From: A37T11 sp964546645
GTDB lineage: Bacteria; Bacteroidota; Bacteroidia; Sphingobacteriales; Sphingobacteriaceae
Length of the DNA stretch: 34,864 bases
Assembly: GCA_964546645.1 (NCBI GenBank)
Contig: CAZJKM010000021.1
Coordinates: 1-34,864 of the forward strand
Reading direction: 5' to 3'
Each line of letters starts with the position of its first letter. Position 1 is the stretch's first letter. Made by a program: the position numbers and the translations under genes. Shown here one piece after another: positions 14,436 to 22,001 of the stretch. The notes under the pieces are model-generated. The model did not search any database. It worked only from the letters and a program-made list of their open reading frames with translations, and was not told the origin of the DNA.

Positions 14436-16869
14436 AAAATAACGATGGATATTTCAGCGGATTGCTCTCGTGCATCAGCGCGTAAGCAGATTCGATCACG
14501 TCATCTGCGGAAGGCTTTGAAAAATAGTCGCCATCAGAGCCGTAGGGAGGCCGGTGTTCTTTTGCGGACAGGGTACGGGGCTGTACATCCAGGCTATAAT
14601 AACCGCCCTGTTCTTCCAATACCTGCTGCAGGATAAAAGCAGAAGCACCACCCGGCACATCTTCGTCCACCACCAGCAGGCGGTTGGTTTTACGTAATGA
14701 AGAGGCGCACAGGTGATCCAGATCAAATGGCTGCAGGGTCTGTATATCGACTATTTCAATGGAAATGCCCATGCTTTCCAGTTCGGGGACTGCTTCCTGC
14801 ACAACGCGCAGGGTAGAACCGTAGGAAACGACCGTCACATCCTTTCCTTCCCGGAGGATTTCCGCTTTCCCGAGCGGAACGATGAACTCCCCCACATTTT
14901 CCGGCAGCCGTTCTTTCAGGCGATAGCCGTTCAGGCATTCGATTACCAAAGCCGGTTCGTCACTGCGCAGCAGTACATTGTACATACCGGCTGCCTGGGT
15001 CATATCCCGCGGCACACAGATGTGGAGACCGCGGAGAGATCCGAGGATCATGCTCATCGGCGATCCGGAATGCCAGATACCTTCCAACCGATGCCCCCGT
15101 GTCCGGATGATCAGCGGTGCTTTTTGTCCGCCTTTGGTACGATAGCTCAGACTGGCCAGGTCATCACTCAGCACCGTCAGCCCATACAGCAGGTAATCCA
15201 GGTACTGGATCTCAGCAATGGGCTTGAGCCCGCGCATGGCCATTCCCATTCCCTGGCCGATAATGGCACTTTCGCGGATACCCGTATCAAAAATCCGGTG
15301 TTCACCGAACCGGGCCTGAAGCCCTGCGAAACCCTGGTTCACATCACCGATCACACCCACATCTTCACCAAAAGCCAGCAACCGGGGGTCCCGCTCGAAA
15401 TTAGCAGCAAAACAGGCGTTTAACACCTCTCTTCCATCGACCATGCGTGCATCGTCTGCATATTCCGGTGACACGGGACGCTGACAGGCCGGGGCTTCCG
15501 GTGTTCCTGTGAACAGGGATGAATGATAGCGGTCATCAATCAGCACCTGCTGTTTATCGTACCAGTCCAGCAACGCTGCCTTCTCCGGACTGTCCGTATC
15601 CCGGAGTATCCTCGCCACCCGTCTTACTGTACTGTAAATCTCTTTCAGGGATAGTTCCACCGAACCTTTCAGCTCTGCGGTCACCGGTTTTACGGCCTCA
15701 TGGTCAATAGCCGACAACCGTTCAATCGCCCCGGCAGCTTCCTGCGTCAGCAGGTTCGTAAAGTCAGCCCACGCCCTCCGCTGTTCTTTCCGGACAAAAT
15801 CCTTTGCGGTTTTCTCCAGCTGTTCCAGCTCCTCCCCGGTACTGATACCGGCTTCCAGCATCCAGGCACGCATTTTCACCAGGCAGTCGTACTCCTGCTC
15901 CCAATCCAACCTTTCCTTCGATTTATAGCGCTCGTGCGATCCGGACGAAGAATGCCCCTGTGGCTGGGTCATTTCCGTAACATGGATCAGTACGGGCACA
16001 TGTTGTTCGCGGGCAATCGTAACCGCCTTTTCATACACTTCGCACAATCCGGGATAATCCCAGCCTTTTACTTTGAATATCTCCAATCCAGCTCCCTTCT
16101 CATCCCGCTGGAAACCTTTGAGTACCTCCGAAATATCTTCTTTGGTCGTCTGGACCTTATTGGGAACGGAAATTCCGTACCCGTCGTCCCAAATGGAAAG
16201 TACCATCGGGATTTGCAGGACCCCCGCCGCATTTACAGCCTCCAAAAAAACCCCCTCAGAGGTAGATGCGTTACCGACCGTACCGAAGGCAACCTCATTA
16301 CCGTCACTTGTGAACTGGCCGGACACCGCACTCAGCGCCGGATTATTCCTATACACTTTGGATGCCTGGGCCAGTCCCAATAACCGCGGGATCTGCCCCC
16401 CGGTCGTTGAAATGTCCGATGCCGAATTGATCATAAGTGTCTGATCCGCCGAAGCCCCGTTTTCAACCACATGGCGGGATGCGAAATGGCAGGGCATCTG
16501 CCTGCCGGCGGAAGACGGATCGGCCTCCACATCGGGATGTGCGTACAGCTGGGAAAAAAACTCATATACCGAACGCATTCCGGTGGCAAATACGAACGTC
16601 TGGTCACGGTAGTAACCCGACCGCCAATCTCCCAGTCTGAATTCCCTGGCCATCGCCACCTGCGCCACTTCCTTACCATCCCCGAAAACGCCAAACTTAG
16701 CTTTTCCAGTAAGCACTTCCTTCCTCCCCAGCAAACTCACCTGCCTGCTCTCATATGCAATCCGGTAATCTTTCAGCACCAACGTCTTAAAATCATCAAA
16801 ACTCAGCGCTGGCATACTGATGGCGGCGGATTTTATATGGGTATTCTGCATCATAGAGTCGTCATTCAT
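14434..16869 (-). CDS. Fused E1 alpha/beta subunit of a 2-oxoacid (branched-chain) dehydrogenase
   Basis: An 811-aa thiamine-diphosphate enzyme with both E1 subunits in one chain, a common Bacteroidota arrangement. The alpha part (residues about 30-400) has the ThDP segment GNASTSEGVFLEAVN and then SIWDDGYGISVPNKVQ. The beta part (about 480-800) has GEDVGVIGDVNQGFAGLQ, FDTGIRESAIIGQGMGMAMR, RTRGHRLEGIWHSGSPMSMI and a transketolase C domain with VVSYGSTLRV and VDEDVPGGASAF. It decarboxylates a 2-oxoacid and loads the acyl group on an E2 lipoyl protein; no E2 or E3 gene is nearby. The usual GDGA of the alpha motif is changed to GNAS. Confidence 0.92.
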   Translation of the reverse strand: MNDDSMMQNTHIKSAAISMPALSFDDFKTLVLKDYRIAYESRQVSLLGRKEVLTGKAKFGVFGDGKEVAQVAMAREFRLGDWRSGYYRDQTFVFATGMRSVYEFFSQLYAHPDVEADPSSAGRQMPCHFASRHVVENGASADQTLMINSASDISTTGGQIPRLLGLAQASKVYRNNPALSAVSGQFTSDGNEVAFGTVGNASTSEGVFLEAVNAAGVLQIPMVLSIWDDGYGISVPNKVQTTKEDISEVLKGFQRDEKGAGLEIFKVKGWDYPGLCEVYEKAVTIAREQHVPVLIHVTEMTQPQGHSSSGSHERYKSKERLDWEQEYDCLVKMRAWMLEAGISTGEELEQLEKTAKDFVRKEQRRAWADFTNLLTQEAAGAIERLSAIDHEAVKPVTAELKGSVELSLKEIYSTVRRVARILRDTDSPEKAALLDWYDKQQVLIDDRYHSSLFTGTPEAPACQRPVSPEYADDARMVDGREVLNACFAANFERDPRLLAFGEDVGVIGDVNQGFAGLQARFGEHRIFDTGIRESAIIGQGMGMAMRGLKPIAEIQYLDYLLYGLTVLSDDLASLSYRTKGGQKAPLIIRTRGHRLEGIWHSGSPMSMILGSLRGLHICVPRDMTQAAGMYNVLLRSDEPALVIECLNGYRLKERLPENVGEFIVPLGKAEILREGKDVTVVSYGSTLRVVQEAVPELESMGISIEIVDIQTLQPFDLDHLCASSLRKTNRLLVVDEDVPGGASAFILQQVLEEQGGYYSLDVQPRTLSAKEHRPPYGSDGDYFSKPSADDVIESAYALMHESNPLKYPSLF

Positions 16870-16907
16870 TCCAAACAGCTGTTACCGGTACTGCTTTCCC
16901 AACGTCC

Positions 16908-16915
16908 CAAAGCTA
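16908..16915 (-). promoter_or_regulatory. -7 box for the E1 gene
   Basis: On the minus strand TAGCTTTG matches TAnnTTTG, 38 bp before the ATG at 16869. The rest of 16916-17055 shows no gene. Confidence 0.5.
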
Positions 16916-17055
16916 CATAAAAATATCATTAATTCTGAAACGGGTGCACAAAAACAAATTCTTTTATAAAGAAAACCGCTCTATGTAAAACTTTATTCTG
17001 CCTGTAACAAAAACAGAACATAGTGCAATTTAGTAAAAATTGGCACAAAAAATGG

Positions 17056-17063
17056 TATATTTG
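17056..17063 (+). promoter_or_regulatory. -7 box for the DUF1573 gene
   Basis: TATATTTG fits TAnnTTTG, 28 bp before the ATG at 17092. It lies inside the longer frame beginning at 17023 and so argues for the downstream start. Confidence 0.55.
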
Positions 17064-17091
17064 CATACACATTCATAACTATCATCATAAA

Positions 17092-17487
17092 ATGGTTAGA
17101 AAAATATTCATACTTAGTTTTATTCATGCTGCCGCTATCGTCGTATTTATGGGTTTTACAGCCTTTCAGCAAAGCAGCAAAGCGGAATTTAAGTTTGAGA
17201 AAGAAACACATGATTTCGGTAAGATACCGCTGAACAATCCTGTTACCTACGAATTTAAATTCACGAATGTGGGTACAGAGCCGATCATTATCAGCAAAGT
17301 GGAGTCAAACTGCGGGTGCACAGTCCCCCAATACACCCAAACACCGGTAAAACCTGGTGAAGAGGGCTCTGTCAGCATTACATATAATGCTTCTTCCGCA
17401 TCCCATTTCACGAAATCAGTACGCGTGTTTTCCAATGCGAAAACTCCGATCAAGTCATTGTACGTAAAGGGAGAAGTAACCAACTAA
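17092..17487 (+). CDS. DUF1573 domain secreted protein
   Basis: This 131-aa protein has an N-terminal signal peptide (KIFILSFIHAAAIVVFMGFT) followed by a single DUF1573 immunoglobulin-like domain. The signature is complete: FEKETHDFGKIPLNNPVTYEF, then the SNCGCTVPQYT motif with its two cysteines, and KPGEEGSVSITYN. It is probably exported to the periplasm; the biochemical role of the family is not established. It stands alone between its own promoter and terminator. Confidence 0.88.
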   Translation: MVRKIFILSFIHAAAIVVFMGFTAFQQSSKAEFKFEKETHDFGKIPLNNPVTYEFKFTNVGTEPIIISKVESNCGCTVPQYTQTPVKPGEEGSVSITYNASSASHFTKSVRVFSNAKTPIKSLYVKGEVTN

Positions 17488-17511
17488 CAATCACAACAAA
17501 GATTCATAACT

Positions 17512-17541
17512 GGCCGCCTCTCTGATTGGTGGCCTTTTTTT
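17512..17541 (+). terminator. Terminator of the DUF1573 gene
   Basis: GGCCGCC and GGTGGCC form a 7-bp stem with a 9-base loop, followed by seven T. Confidence 0.8.
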
Positions 17542-17584
17542 ATTACCAGCTTATAGAATACATTATACTCAACTTTGCTTCATA

Positions 17585-18790
17585 ATGCCCGCTATTTCAC
17601 AAAAAGGGCAGGCCATGCCGGCCTCTCCCATCCGCAAACTGACCCCTTTCGCCGATCAGGCTAAACACGACGGTAAACAGGTATATCATCTGAACATCGG
17701 ACAACCGGATATTGAGACACCCGCGGTTATGTTGGAAGCTATCCGGAATGTATCGTTTAAGGTATGGGCGTATACCCCTTCCGAAGGCTTTGCTTCTTAC
17801 CGTGAAAAGCTGTCCGGCTACTATAACAACTACGGATACGATATATCCCCATCACATATATTGGTGACCAATGGAGGGTCTGAAGCCCTCACCATTGCCT
17901 TCCAGAGTTGCCTGGATCCCGGCGATGAAATCATCATCCCTGAGCCGTTCTATGCCAACTACAATGCCTTTGCCTGCATGGCCGGCATCCTTGTAAAGCC
18001 GATCCTTTCAGGCATTGAAACCGGATTTGCCCTTCCGCCGATTGCTGCATTTGAACAGGTGATCACATCCCGGACCAAAGCAATCTGTATCTGCAATCCA
18101 AACAACCCCTCCGGCTACCTGTACTCCCGGGAGGAGATGGAAGCCTTGCGCGACCTGTGCCTCAAACACGATCTGTACCTATTCGCGGATGAAGCATACC
18201 GCGAGTTTTGTTACGATGGACGCGAATTTATTTCGCCGCTGCAGCTGGAGGGTTTTGACGAGCATGTGGTCGTGGTTGATTCGGTATCCAAACGCTACAG
18301 CGCCTGCGGCGCCCGTCTGGGGTGCCTGATTACGAAGAACACGGCGGTATTGCAAACCGGATTGAAATTTGCACAGGCGCGGCTTAGCCCGCCGGCAGTT
18401 GCACAAATCGCTGCCGAAGCCGCTGTACATACTCCTGAAAGCTATTTCAAAGCCGTTAAGGAGGAATATACCACGCGGCGCAATGTGCTGGTTGACGGAT
18501 TAAATGCCATTCCGGGTGTGTACTGCCCTGTTCCCGGTGGTGCATTTTATGTCGTAGCCCGCTTACCGATCGACGATGCGGACCGGTTCTGCCAATGGAT
18601 GCTGGAGGAATTTTCTTACCAGGACCAAACCGTCATGATGGCTCCGGCTACAGGCTTTTACAGCACACCGGGGGCTGGTAAAAATGAAGTCCGGCTGGCA
18701 TATGTCCTGAATCAGGAAGACCTGAAGGCTGCGCTGGCCTGTATCAAAGCGGGTCTCGCGGTTTACCCGGGGCGCACCGGAACATCCTAA
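17585..18790 (+). CDS. PLP-dependent class I/II aminotransferase
   Basis: A 401-aa fold-type I aminotransferase of the AspC/aromatic group. Visible are NIGQPDIETP near the start, TNGGSEALTIAF, NPNNPSGYLYS, the ADEAYREFCYDG segment with the cofactor Asp and Tyr, and VDSVSKRYSACGARLG, whose Lys is the Schiff-base residue. The C-terminal substrate Arg lies in NEVRLAYVLN. The type often acts on aspartate, valine/pyruvate or aromatic keto acids; the sequence alone does not settle which. It could supply the transamination step missing from the aromatic operon, which is only inference since it is 3.2 kb away and separately transcribed. Confidence 0.9.
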   Translation: MPAISQKGQAMPASPIRKLTPFADQAKHDGKQVYHLNIGQPDIETPAVMLEAIRNVSFKVWAYTPSEGFASYREKLSGYYNNYGYDISPSHILVTNGGSEALTIAFQSCLDPGDEIIIPEPFYANYNAFACMAGILVKPILSGIETGFALPPIAAFEQVITSRTKAICICNPNNPSGYLYSREEMEALRDLCLKHDLYLFADEAYREFCYDGREFISPLQLEGFDEHVVVVDSVSKRYSACGARLGCLITKNTAVLQTGLKFAQARLSPPAVAQIAAEAAVHTPESYFKAVKEEYTTRRNVLVDGLNAIPGVYCPVPGGAFYVVARLPIDDADRFCQWMLEEFSYQDQTVMMAPATGFYSTPGAGKNEVRLAYVLNQEDLKAALACIKAGLAVYPGRTGTS

Positions 18791-18915
18791 ACAGGAACCT
18801 GCCCATCAGGGTACCAATTCCTTAACGGTTTCACCGTATGGGTCTGTTTTGTCGGCAGGTAGCGCCAACACAGGCTATACCATTTCCTGAAGGCACCTAC
18901 AAAAACGATTGCCAT
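18787..18915 (-). CDS. Possible small ORF, unrecognised
   Basis: A 42-aa frame begins MAIVFVGAFRKWYSLCWRYL and ends with a stop that overlaps the aminotransferase stop codon in the opposite direction. A TATATTTG box lies on the minus strand about 80 bp upstream of its ATG. It is rich in aromatic and basic residues. I do not recognise a family, and it may be chance. Apart from this frame the stretch 18791-19030 shows no gene. Confidence 0.25.
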   Translation of the reverse strand: MAIVFVGAFRKWYSLCWRYLPTKQTHTVKPLRNWYPDGQVPV

Positions 18916-19037
18916 AAAAATGCCGTGCTTTTTTTCACAATCCGGTTTTCCAGTCCTGTCCGCGTTGCCCGCTGCCTGCTTTTCGTAAACCTCCAAATAT
19001 AAAAATTTGTCTGACAAACCATGACCGTCATTTTATG

Positions 19038-19045
19038 TAACTTTG
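19038..19045 (+). promoter_or_regulatory. -7 box for the Rof-like gene
   Basis: TAACTTTG matches TAnnTTTG and lies inside the longest frame (from 19021), supporting the downstream start at 19096. Confidence 0.45.
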
Positions 19046-19095
19046 TCCGGGATATCAATAGATATCCCAGCACCTTTCAGTTAATTGCCAGGGAT

Positions 19096-19449
19096 ATGGA
19101 AAAGAAAAATAAGCATACCATGACGCTCCGGACCGATTCATTAAAAAACGCGTACCTCCCTGTAGCCTGGGAGTACCGGGAGGTCATTGAAGAAGAGATT
19201 AAAAAAAACTCCACCGGCAAAATTTTTTACTTCTGCCAGGACGAAGGGATCTGCGAAGTGCGGGGCCGCATTATTGAGCTAAAGGAGGAAAATGAAGGGC
19301 TTTTTATCGTCCTGGATACCGAAAGCAAGGTAAGGATAGACAGGATTATTACGTTATATGGAAAGCCGGGCGCCGCTTACGATGAATACGATGCGTATGC
19401 CAATGCCTGTATGGACTGCATGGGAGGCTATGAAAAAGAGGAACTGTAA
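19096..19449 (+). CDS. Small conserved protein resembling Rho-binding antiterminators (Rof-like)
   Basis: This 117-aa protein has the order of elements seen in Rof/YaeO-type proteins: AYLPVAWEYREVIEEEI, a strand pair IFYFCQDEGICEVRGRIIELK, a short loop and FIVLDTESKVRIDRIITLYG. A C-terminal acidic tail follows (DEYDAYANACMDCMGGYEKE) with two cysteines. Rof binds Rho and blocks termination, but assignment here rests on pattern only and no Rho-contacting residue can be checked. Start 19096 is preferred because a promoter box lies inside the 25-residue upstream extension. Confidence 0.5.
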   Translation: MEKKNKHTMTLRTDSLKNAYLPVAWEYREVIEEEIKKNSTGKIFYFCQDEGICEVRGRIIELKEENEGLFIVLDTESKVRIDRIITLYGKPGAAYDEYDAYANACMDCMGGYEKEEL

Positions 19450-19478
19450 TACCTCGCTTTACTTCCCGGAAAAATACC

Positions 19479-19486
19479 TACCTTTG
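19479..19486 (+). promoter_or_regulatory. -7 box for ssrA
   Basis: TACCTTTG matches TAnnTTTG, 18 bp before the mature 5' end of tmRNA. Confidence 0.6.
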
Positions 19487-19504
19487 TAGCATAAAATAAT
19501 AATC

Positions 19505-19873
19505 GGGGCCGACCGGAATTGACAGGATGGAGACGGTTATGTAAGCATGCAGCGCGTTGTGAGTATGGCGCTTTAATCTCAACTTTCACACGTATAAATG
19601 GCGAAAATAACTACGCCTTAGCTGCCTAATTCAGAATTAGCATAGCTTTTGTCCCGTTTAGGTGCGGTTCTGTCACTTAAACATACGGGGCATCGAACTA
19701 CAGGACTGGCCGGTTCAGCGCCGCGATGGACCAGCGAGACACAGCGGATACGGAAGAAGGCACAGGCAGGCATCCGGCCTACCCCTTCCCGACAATTAAA
19801 CGGAGGCTAAGCATGTAGAAAGCGTACACTGTACCATGTTTGGACGAGGGTTCGAATCCCTCCGGCTCCACCA
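19505..19873 (+). ncRNA. ssrA: Transfer-messenger RNA (tmRNA)
   Basis: The 5' end GGGGCCGACCGGAATTGACAGG and the 3' end with GGTTCGAATCCCTCCGGCTCC plus encoded CCA (19871-19873) form the tRNA-like domain, with the acceptor stem 19505-19511 pairing with 19863-19869. The tag frame from 19600 reads GENNYALAA and ends at TAA 19627-19629, a typical Bacteroidota tag ending in the ALAA degradation signal. It rescues stalled ribosomes. The phage-derived region begins directly behind it, as is common for ssrA. Confidence 0.97.
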
Positions 19874-19876
19874 TTC

Positions 19877-19916
19877 AAAAAGCTAATTACCTGACAAAAG
19901 GATAGTTAGCTTTTTT
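19877..19916 (+). terminator. Terminator of ssrA
   Basis: AAAAAGCTAA (19877-19886) and TTAGCTTTTT (19906-19915) form a perfect 10-bp stem ending in a six-T run, four bases after the tmRNA CCA. Confidence 0.8.
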
Positions 19917-19922
19917 CATTTC

Positions 19923-19986
19923 AAAAGGGTAGCAAAAAGGGTAGCAATTTCGACGCGGAGTTGTGCAATCGTGAGGGAATTGCTAC
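19923..19986. repeat. Tandem 12-mers and an inverted repeat behind ssrA
   Basis: AAAAGGGTAGCA occurs twice in exact tandem (19923-19934 and 19935-19946). GTAGCAATT (19941-19949) recurs inverted as AATTGCTAC (19978-19986). Such short repeats beside a tRNA or tmRNA 3' end resemble attachment-site or recombinase-arm sequences, but no integrase is present to confirm it. Confidence 0.4.
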
Positions 19987-19991
19987 ATTTG
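19961..19991 (+). promoter_or_regulatory. Promoter of a possible short transcript
   Basis: TTG (19961-19963) and TACATTTG (19984-19991) have 20-bp spacing. Transcription would start near 19997 and meet the hairpin at 20027-20050, giving an RNA of about 60 bases with no ORF. Confidence 0.4.
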
Positions 19992-20026
19992 TGTCACCTG
20001 CATTAGTGTATGGTAAAAACTCACTT

Positions 20027-20057
20027 AACCCTGTCCGACTGGATGGGGTTTTGTTTT
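20027..20057. terminator. Perfect 10-bp hairpin with T-rich tail
   Basis: AACCCTGTCC and GGATGGGGTT pair without mismatch (including G-T pairs) around a GACT loop, followed on the plus strand by TTGTTTT. It shares the right arm CTGGATGGGGTTT with the hairpin at 1473-1498. The broken KilA-N reading frame runs into it. Confidence 0.65.
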
Positions 20058-20296
20058 GGCACTATTCGGTCATTACACCAGATGGCGAACGATGGAGACA
20101 ATCAGCGAGCAAACTCGAGAGCAATGTCCTCGTGTAGACAAGTCCCCTGCTCTCGGCCGTCAGAGTGATTACCCCTATTTGTGACGATTAAATTAGTGAT
20201 GTCCGATTTTCGGACTTCACACAATTCCCTTAAAAAATCAGAAGTGCTTGGCAACTCCAACCACTTACCTGGCCTTTTCCCGAACGACTTCGCCAT
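20051..20296 (-). pseudogene. KilA-N domain antirepressor remnant with in-frame TGA
   Basis: From ATG 20296 the frame reads GKWLELPSTSDFLREL, KSDITNLIV, then EQGTCLHEDIALEFAR and hits TGA at 20102-20104. The same frame continues with LSPSFAIWCNDRI, the canonical end of the KilA-N motif, in which the position of the stop is normally Trp. A single TGG to TGA change therefore explains the break. Beyond NDRI the frame runs into the hairpin at 20027-20057 and has no further domain, so the gene is also truncated at its 3' side. It derives from a prophage. Confidence 0.8.
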
Positions 20297-20348
20297 TTTG
20301 GTAGCGTTTACATAGACGCCGCTATCATTGTTAAATGAGGATTATGAG

Positions 20349-20372
20349 GTTTTCACCAAATTAGGTGAAAAC
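20349..20372. promoter_or_regulatory. 9-bp inverted repeat between two antirepressor fragments
   Basis: GTTTTCACC and GGTGAAAAC flank a 6-base spacer (AAATTA). It lies between the minus-strand KilA-N remnant and the plus-strand fragment and looks like a phage repressor operator. Confidence 0.45.
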
Positions 20373-20523
20373 TCAAATGGTGCGGGCCGCTCACGAAGTC
20401 GCTAAATTTAGCAAGTCTGCAAATCAGTACGTTAACAAGCGTGATTACATCCTGACTATGGACACAGCAAAGGAGATTGCTATGATCCAGGGCAACAAAG
20501 ATGCAATGATAGCATTATTGGTA
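20365..20523 (+). pseudogene. AntA/AntB-like antirepressor fragment
   Basis: A plus-strand frame from GTG 20365 contains NKRDYILTMDTAKEIAMIQG NKDAM-type sequence, matching the DYxLTxDxAKExAM core of phage AntA/AntB antirepressors. The N-terminal residues do not match the family, and the fragment is cut off by the 3' end of the opposing 302-aa gene at 20524. It has no recognisable start and is most likely debris from an earlier phage insertion. Confidence 0.55.
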
Positions 20524-21432
20524 TTAATATCCCGCCTTTATCCTCTCCAGTGCTTTTTTCCTTGCCTCTGTTTGCTGTTGTTTCATTTTCTCAATTTTAG
20601 CCTTGTCCTTCATCGTTTCAGCTTTATAGGCAAGATCTTCAATAGACATCTTAAATGACACATAAAAACCACGAGTGTAACTGGAGTAATATTTCAATCC
20701 CCAGTGTTCCGTAAGATGTGCCACAACCTTATCCCATAATCGACGGGTTGAATATCTTGCCGCAATGTCTACGTTTTCCTCTCCCAGTACGATTGATCGG
20801 TTCATTACCGCTTCTTTATTGGTTTTTATAAAAGGTTTGCTACCTAACATTGATTTTAGGCCGGCACAAACGCAAAAGCAAACCAGCTCGAACTCGGATT
20901 TATTACCATCCCTGAACCCAAATAAGGCACTCTTAGGCATGGATGGTGTGGGGCTGCCTTCGTACAGCGAAAAAAGGTTATGGTATTCATCCATGACTGA
21001 GACCACGTTAGGTGATTCCATATATAAGTTATTTAGTGCCACATTGAAAGAATTGTATTCGATCAAACGATCCGAAAGGTTATTCCTAATACTATTTAAA
21101 ATACTGAATTGCTTTTCGGTAAACGTTATTACTGTATCGTCGAAACTTGGCATGCCGTCAACCCATTCTATCTCTAAATGGCCGTCTCCGGCGTACTCCA
21201 GTTCATCAAAAGTTTCGCGTATAGCCTCTGGCAACCTCGTTCCCTTTTTGTAGGAATATAACGTCCCCATGAAATGCTGTTCGAAGGTCAACTGTTTCTT
21301 TTTTCGTATCTGCCATGCCTCGTGTCCTATCCCGTATCGCATCATCTCACGGAATGTTTTTTCGCGAGCCATAAAACATTTCTTCATGAGGTTTACAGGA
21401 AATACAAGATACTTGTATTTAGTTGTTGCCAT
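20524..21432 (-). CDS. Unrecognised 302-aa protein of the prophage/element
   Basis: A complete frame of 302 aa beginning MATTKYKYLVFPVNLMKKCF. I do not recognise the family. It is soluble, with a mixed alpha/beta middle and a long basic coiled-coil-like C-terminus (MKDKAKIEKMKQQQTEARKK). The segment YSTRRLWDKVVAHLTEHWGL could be a winged-helix-like DNA-binding stretch. It lies downstream of the twin HTH genes on the same strand, a position often held by a replication or regulatory protein, but this is inference only. Two TAAATTTG boxes lie upstream on the minus strand (21571-21578 and 21593-21600). Confidence 0.65.
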   Translation of the reverse strand: MATTKYKYLVFPVNLMKKCFMAREKTFREMMRYGIGHEAWQIRKKKQLTFEQHFMGTLYSYKKGTRLPEAIRETFDELEYAGDGHLEIEWVDGMPSFDDTVITFTEKQFSILNSIRNNLSDRLIEYNSFNVALNNLYMESPNVVSVMDEYHNLFSLYEGSPTPSMPKSALFGFRDGNKSEFELVCFCVCAGLKSMLGSKPFIKTNKEAVMNRSIVLGEENVDIAARYSTRRLWDKVVAHLTEHWGLKYYSSYTRGFYVSFKMSIEDLAYKAETMKDKAKIEKMKQQQTEARKKALERIKAGY

Positions 21433-21692
21433 TTGTTTACTGGTTAAAAAGAAGAATGATAGCGCGGTTTGGCATTAGCCAAACTCATCTATATTTATAT
21501 ATTTATTCTTTACTTTTATTGTTTATATATGTATTATTCATATTTATTTAAGGTGTACATTATTTGTGCTCAAATTTAGCAATATTTACACACAAATTTA
21601 TATCTTTGCTATGTTTACTGGTTAAGCCTTGGTGCCTTCTTGGTTCCTTGGCTTTTTTATTTCGATTTGATATAATAAACAGCGCAGCTTTC
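21433..21692. other. AT-rich spacer with hairpin and repeated TTTACTGGTTAA
   Basis: No gene is seen. TTTACTGGTTAA occurs near 21434 and again near 21615, both in front of minus-strand genes. GTTTGGC-ATTA-GCCAAAC forms a 7-bp hairpin near 21469-21486. Base composition is markedly AT-rich compared with the host genes to the left. Confidence 0.5.
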
Positions 21693-21995
21693 TCACTCAA
21701 AGAATTTTCTCTTATACTGCTTAACTGCTGTTGAGGCATCCAGCTCCTTCTTCTTGAAGAATATTCTTCCACCTGAACGGTGGTGAGGTATTGTGCCTGC
21801 TTTGACTTTCTTATAGACGTTATCAGGAGTACATTTAAGATGCTTTGCAGCTTCTTCGACATTCATGGTTACGTCTGGCTCGTAACCGTCCGGAGTTGTA
21901 AGCTTATCCCTAATAATCGCCTTCAACTCGGCAATTTCCTGTTTCAACTCCACTATTACTTTTGGCAAATCCTCAAATTTTAACTGTGTTTCCAT
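21693..21995 (-). CDS. Excisionase-like helix-turn-helix protein, copy 1
   Basis: A 100-aa protein with a coiled-coil N-terminus (FEDLPKVIVELKQEIAELKA) and a C-terminal MerR/Xis-type helix-turn-helix with wing: MNVEEAAKHLKCTPDNVYKK, then KAGTIPHHRSGGRIFFKKKELD. It should bind DNA as an excisionase or regulator. It is a tandem paralogue of the next gene upstream (22002-22301), sharing the FEDLP start, LKAII..KLTTP.GYEPD linker and KKFF-type end. Confidence 0.8.
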   Translation of the reverse strand: METQLKFEDLPKVIVELKQEIAELKAIIRDKLTTPDGYEPDVTMNVEEAAKHLKCTPDNVYKKVKAGTIPHHRSGGRIFFKKKELDASTAVKQYKRKFFE

Positions 21996-22001
21996 AAAAA
22001 A

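Noticed and set aside
18787..19017. 76-aa minus-strand frame starting with TTG at 19017
   Set aside because: The start is TTG and a TATATTTG box lies inside its beginning; only the shorter 42-aa frame is kept, with low confidence.
21560..21862. 100-aa minus-strand frame overlapping the first excisionase-like gene
   Set aside because: It overlaps the helix-turn-helix gene in another frame and has no recognisable features.
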